Shown piece by piece: positions 1-6,518 of a stretch of DNA of 9,795 bases (position 1 is its first letter; each line of letters begins with the position of its first letter). The notes under the pieces were generated by a model that did no database searches, was not told the DNA's origin, and saw nothing but the letters and a program-made list of their open reading frames with translations. The position numbers were made by a program, and so were the translations under genes. Origin of the DNA: Bryobacteraceae bacterium (GTDB taxonomy: Bacteria; Acidobacteriota; Terriglobia; Bryobacterales; Bryobacteraceae); NCBI GenBank assembly GCA_025350445.1, contig JANXXV010000741.1:1-9795 (forward strand). Reading direction: 5' to 3'.

Positions 1-21
1 CGAAAGGGTGGCTCTTTTTTT
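1..21 (+). terminator. Possible 3' half of an intrinsic terminator from an upstream gene
   Basis: The window opens with an arm reading AAAGGGTGGCTC followed by seven T residues (15-21). This is what the descending arm and T-tract of a rho-independent terminator look like. The ascending arm would lie before position 1, so the hairpin itself cannot be seen. The call is inference from the T-tract only. Confidence 0.3.
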
Positions 22-68
22 CTGCTATAGAGACATTGCCGTCAAGCTGCCTTTGATCGGCGAAGATT

Positions 69-77
69 TGTTAAAAT
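69..77 (+). promoter_or_regulatory. Extended -10 promoter for the structured leader/ncRNA
   Basis: TGTTAAAAT at 69-77 matches an extended -10 element (TGn followed by TAAAAT, 5 of 6 to consensus). No good -35 sits 17 bp upstream; TTTGAT at 52-57 is too close. This is typical of extended -10 promoters, which tolerate a poor -35. The predicted start falls near 84-85, a few bases before the first long-range paired base of the structured element at 91. That agreement supports both calls. Confidence 0.45.
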
Positions 78-84
78 GAAGTCT

Positions 85-300
85 CCGGTCTGAATACCGT
101 ATGCCGAGTGTGTGCTTGACTCAGGTGGGTGCGGGCTGGCAGCATTGCGCGGGGCTGGCACCCTCGCCCGCGCGGAGACCCTGCCCCCGCTTGCGGCAGC
201 GGGACGAAGGCGTCCCGAGCAGTTCAGGGGAACCGCCCCACCGGGCGGCTGCCAGAGCAACTAACTTAAGTCAAGCAGATACCCGGATACCGTATTTAAC
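85..300 (+). ncRNA. Candidate structured RNA (rod-like, 6S-like size) or long 5' leader of the WG-repeat gene
   Basis: The two ends of this stretch pair with each other over a long distance. Positions 91-102 pair with 287-298 (one C/C mismatch at 98/291), 104-106 with 284-286, TGCTTGACT at 113-121 with AGTCAAGCA at 269-277 (perfect), and CTGGCAGC at 136-143 with GCTGCCAG at 248-255 (perfect). Local hairpins lie inside: 147-153 with 167-173, 181-185 with 195-199, GGGACG-AAGG-CGTCCC at 201-216, and GTTC-AGGG-GAAC at 222-233. The size (about 200 nt) and a closed rod with an inner multi-hairpin region recall 6S RNA, but I do not recognise conserved 6S sequence. I also see no SRP, RNase P or tmRNA signature. 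It ends about 16 nt before the Shine-Dalgarno of the downstream lipoprotein gene, so it may instead be that gene's leader. No clear terminator follows it; only TTTT at 307-310 is visible. Confidence 0.45.
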
Positions 301-328
301 CCATTGTTTTGAGGAAGAGGACAAATCT

Positions 329-1375
329 GTGAAGCGAAGCACTATTCTATTGGCATGCGCCGCTCTTTTGACTGCCTCCTGCAGTAAGCAGGAGAAGTTG
401 AAAGCGCAAGCCCCGGTGGACGATAAAGCTGCCGTCATCACGACATCTCCGGCTAAGGCCGATTCGCAGCCGCTATCGCAGGCGGCAGTTGTTGTGAAGC
501 CAACGGAAGAGCATGAGAAGGAGAGGATGGCCGAGGCCGTCGGTTTGTATCCGGTAAGGGTGGATACAAAGTACGGCTTCATCGATAAGACGGGGAAGAT
601 AGCGCTTGAGCCGAAGTTTGGCGCCGCGCTCGCCTTCGCCAATGGATTAGCTCCGGCGCAGGATATGCAAACCGGCAAGTGGGGTTATATCGACAAGTCG
701 GGTAAGTTCACCATCCCGGCGAAGTTCGACATTGCTTACCCTTTCGCTGAAGGCATGGGCGTGGTCCGGCTGGCCGGTAATTATGGCGCTGTCGACCGTT
801 CCGGCAATATTGTCGTTCCCACCACGTTTGCCGGCATGAGCCAGTTTACCGACGGCGCCGCGGCGGCTTTAATCAACCAGGGCGTGGGAGGCGGTAATGT
901 GGCCACCGCGTGGGGTTTTGTGGATAAGGAAGGGAAGTATCTGATTCAACCTCGTTTTGAGAGTGTCACTCCATTTGGAGAGGGGTTAATTGGAGTCAGG
1001 AAGCTGGGTGGAATGTGGGGCTATGTCGATATCAAGAACCAGCAGGTGATTGTTCCTCAGTTCCATGAAGCGGGACCATTTTCGGAAGGTCTGGCGGCGG
1101 CCAAGGATAAGCACTTGCGATGGGGTTTTATCGATAAGGCGGGCAAGTATATTATCGCCCCCCAGTTCATTGCCGCGAATGCTTTCTCAGAGGGGTTGGC
1201 GGCCGTGTTCAAGGAAAACAAATGGGGTTTTATCGACAAGGCGGGGAAGTTTGCGATTGCGCCCAAATTCGATGGAGCCACGCAGTTTAACGATGGCCTG
1301 GCGTTGATCAAGACAGGCGAAAAAGAGGGCTACGTGGACAAGACAGGCAAGACAGTCTGGACCGCGAAAAACTGA
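329..1375 (+). CDS. WG-repeat lipoprotein, eight repeats
   Basis: A 348-residue protein beginning at GTG 329. This start is preferred over upstream in-frame starts because AGAGG at 316-320 lies 8 nt before it, and because it places a lipoprotein signal at the N-terminus: Lys2-Arg3, a hydrophobic core, then LTASC with the lipidated Cys at residue 18. Residues 20-75 form a polar, Ala/Lys-rich linker. From residue 81 to the end there are eight WG repeats, each opening with an aromatic-Gly-aromatic-(I/V)-D-K-x-G-K type motif (about 82, 118, 152, 195, 230, 265, 299 and 334), with a period of roughly 30-45 residues. WG (beta-hairpin) repeats are known from cell-surface and periplasmic proteins of no single biochemical function, so no reaction can be assigned. 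Repeats 6 and 7 are almost identical even at DNA level, indicating recent duplication. Longer upstream extensions of the frame run through the structured leader and are not believed. The gene converges on the minus-strand cluster with a 13-bp gap and no visible terminator. Confidence 0.88.
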   Translation: MKRSTILLACAALLTASCSKQEKLKAQAPVDDKAAVITTSPAKADSQPLSQAAVVVKPTEEHEKERMAEAVGLYPVRVDTKYGFIDKTGKIALEPKFGAALAFANGLAPAQDMQTGKWGYIDKSGKFTIPAKFDIAYPFAEGMGVVRLAGNYGAVDRSGNIVVPTTFAGMSQFTDGAAAALINQGVGGGNVATAWGFVDKEGKYLIQPRFESVTPFGEGLIGVRKLGGMWGYVDIKNQQVIVPQFHEAGPFSEGLAAAKDKHLRWGFIDKAGKYIIAPQFIAANAFSEGLAAVFKENKWGFIDKAGKFAIAPKFDGATQFNDGLALIKTGEKEGYVDKTGKTVWTAKN

Positions 1376-1388
1376 AAACCGCCCGCCG

Positions 1389-2330
1389 TTAGGGAGCCGG
1401 TTGTACACAGAGGCCAGCGCCGTCGAACGACGAGGTGCGGCCGATGCTGACAGTCAGATTCGAAAACACGCCGCTGCCACAGGCGGCAGTGCCTGCCGGG
1501 ATTGCCGGCACCAAAAAATTAATCTGATACAGGCCAACACCATCGCGGGTGATGGCGGCGGTGGCAGGGCTGTTTCCAGGTTTGGATGCCGGGGTGTTGG
1601 GGCGGAAGTCAAAGGCGACATTCACACCCTCGGTCGTCACCGGGGCCCTTGGCAAGTCACCGGTGGCAATGGAGAATACGGGAAACCCCAAGCCGAACGC
1701 GGCCATGGATAAAACCTCGCCGCCCCGGGCTGGATTCGAGGCCGAAACCAGGCTTCCATCCGCGTGCCTGAATACAGGCGTACACGGCGTGTTTGGGGTG
1801 GGCGGAAGGGCATCGCACGACGTAATCACATGGATATTGTCGGGCACGGCCTGCAGCGGCAGCGGATCTCCGGCAACGCCATTGCGGCTTACCGTCACGG
1901 TGGCGAAGTTGAAAGGCATGCGGGAGCCGGGAACGTTCGGCACCAACTCAAAGGGAATCTGCACCATGATCGCAGTGAGAGGAGTGCAGGGCGCCATGCC
2001 GTTGCACGGGTCCGACGGATAGATGCCGGCCAGGGGAATCGGCATCGGGTCACTGAGAAAAGTCTGTTTCAGCGATACCGAAAAGCCTCCCAGCAAGGTA
2101 GGTAACGGTGTGACGCCGGCTAAAACAGGCTGCGTGACAGGTGCGCCGCTGATGCGCACATAGAGCAGGATTACCTGGCCTGGGGCTACCTTAGTCAGAG
2201 CGGGCGGCGTATACCCGGCGCTGGTGACCAGATTATCGGCCGGCGCGGCGTTCTGCTCATCCTGAGCCAGGGCTAAGTGAGCCAGAAGCAACGGGCAGAC
2301 CGCCAGAGTAAGAATGGCTAGCAGACGCAT
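1389..2330 (-). CDS. Exported TIGR03437-like protein
   Basis: A 313-residue exported protein. I choose ATG at 2330 rather than the in-frame ATG at 2357 because AGAGGG (2335-2340) sits correctly before it and the N-terminus then becomes a clean Sec signal: Met-Arg, a Leu/Ala-rich core, and an A-L-A cleavage site before Gln-Asp at about residue 22. The rest is beta-rich, with many Pro, Val and Thr. The C-terminal part (DGVGLYQINFLVPAIPAG, then a final strand with S-I-G) matches the G-x-Y-Q-x-N-x-x-V-P signature of the TIGR03437 C-terminal domain, which is abundant in Solibacter-type Acidobacteriota. The function of that family is not known to me. Six Cys residues in the mature part could form disulfides, as expected outside the cytoplasm. 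The gene starts 45 bp after the SLH-domain gene stops, on the same strand, so it is probably the last gene of the cluster. Confidence 0.8.
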   Translation of the reverse strand: MRLLAILTLAVCPLLLAHLALAQDEQNAAPADNLVTSAGYTPPALTKVAPGQVILLYVRISGAPVTQPVLAGVTPLPTLLGGFSVSLKQTFLSDPMPIPLAGIYPSDPCNGMAPCTPLTAIMVQIPFELVPNVPGSRMPFNFATVTVSRNGVAGDPLPLQAVPDNIHVITSCDALPPTPNTPCTPVFRHADGSLVSASNPARGGEVLSMAAFGLGFPVFSIATGDLPRAPVTTEGVNVAFDFRPNTPASKPGNSPATAAITRDGVGLYQINFLVPAIPAGTAACGSGVFSNLTVSIGRTSSFDGAGLCVQPAP

Positions 2331-2375
2331 AATGCCCTCTCGTCTATTATCCCCCAAAATGTCGCAGACAGGGTG

Positions 2376-4583
2376 TCAGTTCAGAAAGGCGCGGACTATG
2401 AATACCGCCGCTTGTTCTCTTGTAACAGGCAGTGAGCCGCAGTACTGCGTAGCGCTGCACCCCGAGGTAATTCCCAATTCGCGCAGCTTCTGGATGTAAG
2501 GGAAGAAGAAAGCATTAGCGGGTACATCCGTAAAATAAGCGGCCGGCGGGAAGCTGAAGTTATCGCCCTGGAGGTCTTTCAATTTGCCGCGGACAATGAA
2601 GGCGGCCATCTGTTCGCGGGTGTTGGTGGCATCCGGACAGAAGGTGGTCGTAGTGCAGCCGGCCGTGATACCAAGCTCACGCAGCTTTTGGATGTAGACA
2701 AAAGACGGGTGGTTGGTGGGCACGTCGGTGAAATACGGAATGTTGTTAATGGCGAAATAGTTTCCGTAGAGGGCGCGGATGACGAAGACGGCCATGTCGG
2801 CTCTGGTGATGGGGAGCGTGGGGCAGAACAGATTGGGCGAGCAGCTCGACAGGATATTCCACAGCTTGGCCACATTCACATAGTTATAGGAGAGCGCGTC
2901 GGTGGGCACGTCCCCGAACTGCCTGGTGGTGTTCCAGGGGAAGTAGCTGACCCACTCTCCATAGTGGCTGGCGCCATCCGGACGGGCCTTCGCATATTGG
3001 CCGGAGACCCACAGGCCGCCTTGCTGAGGATCGATGGCGGCGCCAAAATATTGACCCCACCGGGCCAGGCCAGCGTTCGAGATATCGTAGAACCCTTCGC
3101 CGGTCTTTACTTCCTGAATGCCGGGAAAGGCGGGCGAGCCATTGGCATCGGTGGTGGTGCCGGCAACCAGCTTATTGGGAAAGCCGATGGTTGCCGAATT
3201 CAGGCTGGCGGGAATATCCAGGGCGGGGTAGAAGAAGTTGCCGTTGGTCCAACGCGCCTGGAAGGTGAGTTTGCCGATGGTGGTGTCGATTCTGCTGTAC
3301 ACCACGGTGGAGGGTTCATCGGGCTGGGATACGTTCTGCGCGATGAACAGGAAGCCATCGCGGAAGACGGCTTTCAGGATGCGGGAATCGCCCGTATCGA
3401 GCGTGACGGGCGAGCCGGGCTGCGCGGCCGGGGCAGGGAAGCTATAGCTCCAGAATCCAGGGACGGTGATGCGGCTGGCCAGCGGGCTTGCGCTAACCGG
3501 ATTGACAATGCGCCACAGAGTGACCGTGGTAGCGTTGGCGGTATTGGAGGCGTTGGCCAGAACTCCATACTCATGGGGAATGAAGCCGGGCCGGCCCCGG
3601 GAAAGTGGCGGCTGGAGTGAGAACACAGTGGTTTGGTCCGCATTCTGCAGATTGAAGATGTCCTGGTAGGTGAGTGTGGTTGTGCCCGGGTTGTAGAGTT
3701 CCACCATCTTCAAAATACGGACCTTGGCGTACTGTATCTGGCCGGTGACCGCGCTGAACATATTGGCGGTGATATAGACCGCCTGGTTGTCAAAGCCGAG
3801 CTGCGGGAAATCGGCCCAATTTTGCGTGGCCGTGCCGCCATCGGCAGAGGCGTCGAGGGCCCAGTTCTTCCAGCCCCCGGCATAGGTAGCGGTATTGGAA
3901 ACAGACAGCAGAAAATAGGATTGCCGGGTGGAACCGACGCCGCGCAGGACCGTAAGGCTGAGCAGAAATCTGCCGTGTAACTGGTCATAGCGAACAGACG
4001 GGTTGGAGAACTGGCAACCGGCGGCGCCGCCGGGACAGACAACCGGCAACTGGTCGCTGAACCATTGCGAAAGCTGGGTCCTGTTGATCAACTGGCCAGC
4101 CTTGGTGTAGAGTGCGATGTTCGAGTTTTCCACCAGCAGCATGTCCTGGGGACCGACGGCGATGTCGGGGTCTGGAGGATCCAGTGAAGGGGTTGGCTGA
4201 GGAGCTTCCCAACTGACGGTAGGCGCCGCCACCAGCGGAGTGACCCTGGGATCCGGGTAGTAGAGGGTCACGCCATCGGTATTGGAAATCACCGGCGGAG
4301 CGGGCGCGCGGACGGGAACGCGGGATGTGGCAATCGATTTCCGGCTTGCATATTCTCCCGCCGAAACCGTGGGCTGGGGTGGAAGCGGACGATTCTGCGT
4401 CACCTGACCGGCTAGCGCGCCGGGAAGCCCGGACGGTTGCAGCGGGTTGAACGGAGAGGACAAGGACGTCTGACCGGCGGCTACTTGTCCCGATGTTTGT
4501 AACGATGTTTGTATCTGCGCCATTAAAAGGCCGCTCGAAACAATGCCCGTCAAGCCAAGGCATACCAACTTTGTTTTTCTCAT
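2376..4583 (-). CDS. Exported surface protein with three C-terminal SLH domains
   Basis: A 735-residue exported protein. The start at 4583 is chosen over the in-frame ATG at 4631 because it gives a direct signal peptide (MRKTK, hydrophobic core, L-M-A before Gln at about 22). It also makes an ATGA overlap with the stop of the glycosyltransferase instead of a 52-bp overlap. No Shine-Dalgarno is visible (the upstream region is pyrimidine-rich), so it is probably translated by reinitiation. Residues about 25-130 are Pro/Ser/Gln-rich. Residues about 135-550 form a beta-rich domain with DPDIAVGPQDMLLVEN near its start and a Trp/Asp-rich core, resembling exported beta-propeller-like proteins. Residues 555-735 contain three SLH repeats (about 555-606, 614-668, 682-735), each with an F-x-D-V-P opening and a T-R-x-x-(A/M)-A-x-F-(I/V)-(I/V)-R ending. 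Known SLH domains bind cell-wall or surface polysaccharides; the ligand here is unknown. Each repeat carries a C-x5-C pair (581/587, 643/649, 709/715), probably a disulfide. Confidence 0.88.
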   Translation of the reverse strand: MRKTKLVCLGLTGIVSSGLLMAQIQTSLQTSGQVAAGQTSLSSPFNPLQPSGLPGALAGQVTQNRPLPPQPTVSAGEYASRKSIATSRVPVRAPAPPVISNTDGVTLYYPDPRVTPLVAAPTVSWEAPQPTPSLDPPDPDIAVGPQDMLLVENSNIALYTKAGQLINRTQLSQWFSDQLPVVCPGGAAGCQFSNPSVRYDQLHGRFLLSLTVLRGVGSTRQSYFLLSVSNTATYAGGWKNWALDASADGGTATQNWADFPQLGFDNQAVYITANMFSAVTGQIQYAKVRILKMVELYNPGTTTLTYQDIFNLQNADQTTVFSLQPPLSRGRPGFIPHEYGVLANASNTANATTVTLWRIVNPVSASPLASRITVPGFWSYSFPAPAAQPGSPVTLDTGDSRILKAVFRDGFLFIAQNVSQPDEPSTVVYSRIDTTIGKLTFQARWTNGNFFYPALDIPASLNSATIGFPNKLVAGTTTDANGSPAFPGIQEVKTGEGFYDISNAGLARWGQYFGAAIDPQQGGLWVSGQYAKARPDGASHYGEWVSYFPWNTTRQFGDVPTDALSYNYVNVAKLWNILSSCSPNLFCPTLPITRADMAVFVIRALYGNYFAINNIPYFTDVPTNHPSFVYIQKLRELGITAGCTTTTFCPDATNTREQMAAFIVRGKLKDLQGDNFSFPPAAYFTDVPANAFFFPYIQKLRELGITSGCSATQYCGSLPVTREQAAVFIVRAFLN

Positions 4584-5920
4584 AGTAAAGGGAGGAACGC
4601 TTCTGAAAGCTGTTTTACCCGGGCGTTCCAACTTTCCCGGTGCGCAATCCCGATACGGCTTTGCCGTAGGAAGGCGTCTTTTTCCACCACCGCTTTTTCG
4701 AGCTGAGCGGTGAACTCATCCGGCTGATCGTAAAGATAGAGTAGCGATTTGAATTCTTCCATCTCAGGTAAAGCGGTGCCGACTACAGGGAGTCCATAGC
4801 TGAAGTACTCATACAGCTTGATGGGGTTGGTGCCCAGGGTGAGATTGTTGCGCAGGAAGGGGATGAGGGCCACGCGGAACATGGCCATGTACTTGTGAAG
4901 CCCGGAGTGCGGCACTTCTCCAACGAAGACGATATTTGGCAGTTTGTTCAGGCGGAGAATGCGCTTATCCTCGACGCGGCCGATGAGCAGGAACTTCCAA
5001 TTCGGATGAGCGCGGGCGGCTTTCTCTACGGCATCCACATCGAACCAGAAATCGAGTGCGCCGACATAGCCGACGATGATCTCAGACCCATTGCCGATCT
5101 CAGACCCATTGGCGGCCGATCCTTTGCGATCGGTTTCGCCGCGGCTGAACCAGGATTCATCCACGGCATTGCGCACCAGGATCGATTTGTTCTTGAGATA
5201 GGGATATTGGGCCACGTTCTCATTGAGCAATTGCTGCGAGGAGAAGACGACAAGATCGCTGATCTCAAAAAGCGCGGGCTCTTTTTCGACGATCTCGCGG
5301 GAGATTTTGCGGAAGCCGCTGAGCACATCGTGGCAGTCGTAGACGATGGGGAAGCCGAACTGTTCGCGGAGCTTTTGCGCGGCATCGATCCAGAGCGGGA
5401 AGCTGACCATCTGGATGAGCTTGGTGGTCCCCTCGGCATCGAACACGGTTTTGAGTGCATTCACGATGAGCGTGCTTTCGTGGGCCGACAGCAGGCGGTC
5501 GTGAAAAACAGGCTCGAAGGGGAGGTGAATGTGAAGCTCGGCGATGAGCGGTTCCAGGATGTGCAACTTCGGGCTACTGCTGAAGACGTAGGGATTCGGA
5601 AATTCCCGACCGAGGTGGGGATTGAGGTAAAAACACTGCTGCCCGAGGGAGGCAAACGTACGGGCCAGGTGCTGGGTACGCTGGATGCGCGTGTGCCAGT
5701 CGGTCATTGGGAAGAAGAGCAGGGCGGGTGGGTGGGTGGGAGCGTGGGTGCCGTTATTCCGGGAATGATCGCGGGCGATGGTTTGCGAGGGATAGCGCCA
5801 GCAATTCTGGAAGTGTTCCGGGCGGAGATTGGGGAAGAGGGGGAAATAGAGCCAACGCAGGTAGTACGGGCGAATGGTTTCCTTGCCGCGCTCCAGTGCC
5901 TTTCGGAAGACGGTTTTCAT
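4580..5920 (-). CDS. GT-B glycosyltransferase, GT4-like
   Basis: A 446-residue cytoplasmic glycosyltransferase of normal GT-B length. The N-terminal Rossmann half starts near residue 66 with a hydrophobic strand and the FPMTDWHTRIQRTQHLA motif (D74, W75, R78, Q80), typical of bacterial GT4-like enzymes, and contains VYDCHD. The C-terminal nucleotide-sugar half holds the GYVGALDFWFDVDAV strand-turn and the donor-binding segment PIKLYEYFSYGLPVVGTALPE (366-386), where E371, G376, P378 and E386 fit the E-x7-E type signature. It should transfer a sugar from an activated donor onto a glycan or protein acceptor; donor and acceptor cannot be read from sequence. No Shine-Dalgarno is visible before ATG 5920, and about 60 basic, aromatic N-terminal residues precede the fold, so the start is only fairly sure. 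An in-frame 18-bp duplication gives NGSEIG-NGSEII at residues about 270-281, between the two halves. Its stop overlaps the start of the SLH-protein gene, suggesting coordinated synthesis and possibly surface-protein or surface-polysaccharide glycosylation. Confidence 0.88.
   Translation of the reverse strand: MKTVFRKALERGKETIRPYYLRWLYFPLFPNLRPEHFQNCWRYPSQTIARDHSRNNGTHAPTHPPALLFFPMTDWHTRIQRTQHLARTFASLGQQCFYLNPHLGREFPNPYVFSSSPKLHILEPLIAELHIHLPFEPVFHDRLLSAHESTLIVNALKTVFDAEGTTKLIQMVSFPLWIDAAQKLREQFGFPIVYDCHDVLSGFRKISREIVEKEPALFEISDLVVFSSQQLLNENVAQYPYLKNKSILVRNAVDESWFSRGETDRKGSAANGSEIGNGSEIIVGYVGALDFWFDVDAVEKAARAHPNWKFLLIGRVEDKRILRLNKLPNIVFVGEVPHSGLHKYMAMFRVALIPFLRNNLTLGTNPIKLYEYFSYGLPVVGTALPEMEEFKSLLYLYDQPDEFTAQLEKAVVEKDAFLRQSRIGIAHRESWNARVKQLSEAFLPLL
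5078..5113. repeat. 18-bp tandem duplication inside the glycosyltransferase gene
   Basis: GATCTCAGACCCATTGCC (5078-5095) is followed directly by the same 18 bases with one mismatch (5096-5113). It preserves the frame and doubles a six-residue Asn-Gly-Ser-Glu-Ile-Gly linker. Because it sits before the GYVG strand of the C-terminal domain, it probably only lengthens the interdomain linker. Confidence 0.85.
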
Positions 5921-5986
5921 TCGGATGCTAGGGGCTCAGGGTGGGTAACTCTTTCATTCTAGCAGGGTTTAGGTGGTGGCCGGGGT

Positions 5987-6019
5987 GGATTTGCGGTTTT
6001 GCGAAACAAAGCCAAATCC
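5987..6019 (-). other. Intercistronic hairpin between zinc-ribbon and glycosyltransferase genes
   Basis: GGATTT (5987-5992) pairs with AAATCC (6014-6019), and GGTTTTG (5995-6001) pairs with CAAAGCC (6007-6013) with one G-U. The loop is CGAAA and there is a 2-nt bulge. This gives a 13-bp stem in the 147-nt gap between two co-directional genes. No T-tract follows on either strand, so a standard intrinsic terminator is unlikely. A processing or stability element in the transcript is the better guess. Confidence 0.5.
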
Positions 6020-6067
6020 GGGCGGGGGAGTTAAACGCAGAGTAGTGGGCCCGAACTCCTGGTAGGT

Positions 6068-6226
6068 TCACGCGGCGTCCAGTCCTTCTACTTCGCCTTC
6101 TGCAGTTTCCGAAGGATGCCGGTAGACTTCGTCAACTGGATAATGGTCTTGGCAGATTTGGCAGATCAAATAGCCGTGCCGAACTTCGAGCAGATTCCCG
6201 CACACCAGACATGAATGGGGTCTCAA
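6068..6226 (-). CDS. Small zinc-ribbon protein
   Basis: A 52-residue protein starting at TTG 6226. This start is chosen because GGAGG (core of GGAGGTGA at 6232-6239) lies 7 nt before it; the in-frame TTG at 6271 has no such site. Two cysteine pairs, C6-x2-C9-G and C22-x2-C25, separated by 12 residues, form a treble-clef or zinc-ribbon knuckle (SCLVCGNLL and YLICQICQDHYP), followed by an acidic tail. The sequence resembles the small Trm112/YcaR-like zinc-ribbon type but lacks enough length to assign it. A role in binding a partner protein or nucleic acid is inference. The TTG start overlaps the stop of an upstream 50-residue ORF as TTGA, suggesting translational coupling. It is separated from the glycosyltransferase gene by 147 nt containing a hairpin. 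Confidence 0.65.
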   Translation of the reverse strand: MRPHSCLVCGNLLEVRHGYLICQICQDHYPVDEVYRHPSETAEGEVEGLDAA

Positions 6227-6375
6227 CAAGTCACCTCCGAATTGAATATTTGAGCGGGGATCGTTTGCCAATTGAAGTCAACGCTCTCGCCTTGACTTTG
6301 CAGGTTGATCTTAGTCTTCGCCACGTTGATGGAGACCGCCGTGAAAATTAGAACTAAACTTTTCTGTCGCATCAT
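6223..6375 (-). CDS. Small secreted-peptide-like ORF or eroded exported-protein start
   Basis: A 50-residue ORF with tandem ATG codons at 6375 and 6372 and an AGAG at 6379-6382 upstream. The N-terminus looks like a signal peptide: MMRQK, then a hydrophobic run LVLIFTAVSINVA. The following TKINLQSQGESVDFNW resembles the mature N-terminus of exported Acidobacteriota proteins that start with an x-I-x-L-x-x-Q-G-x-x-V-D-F pattern, but only the first 30 or so residues are present. It may be a truncated remnant of such a gene or a real short peptide. Its TGA (6225-6223) overlaps the TTG start of the zinc-ribbon gene, which argues that it is translated and used to couple expression. No family is assigned with confidence. 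Confidence 0.4.
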   Translation of the reverse strand: MMRQKSLVLIFTAVSINVAKTKINLQSQGESVDFNWQTIPAQIFNSEVTC

Positions 6376-6518
6376 AATCTCTAAGTTGTTAGGGTCTAAA
6401 CTGCATTTCTGGCTTGAGTATGGACTCCGGGATTAACAGGCGGATCGACGATTGTCTGTAAGCTGTTGTATTGATTATGTTGATTTTTGAAAAGACTTGT
6501 GATCGTAAAAGTTTTCAT

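Noticed and set aside
101..328. Extension of the WG-repeat gene upstream to an ATG at 101, adding 76 residues
   Set aside because: The extension runs through the structured leader, reads as Arg/Pro/Ala-rich noise and would bury the lipoprotein signal. GTG 329 has a proper ribosome site and gives a clean signal peptide with a lipobox.
2688..3620. Long plus-strand ORF opposite the SLH gene, and a similar one at 4895-5962 opposite the glycosyltransferase
   Set aside because: Both are antisense shadows of well-supported genes in GC-rich DNA. Their translations are Gly/Ala/Asp/Val-rich without any family features.
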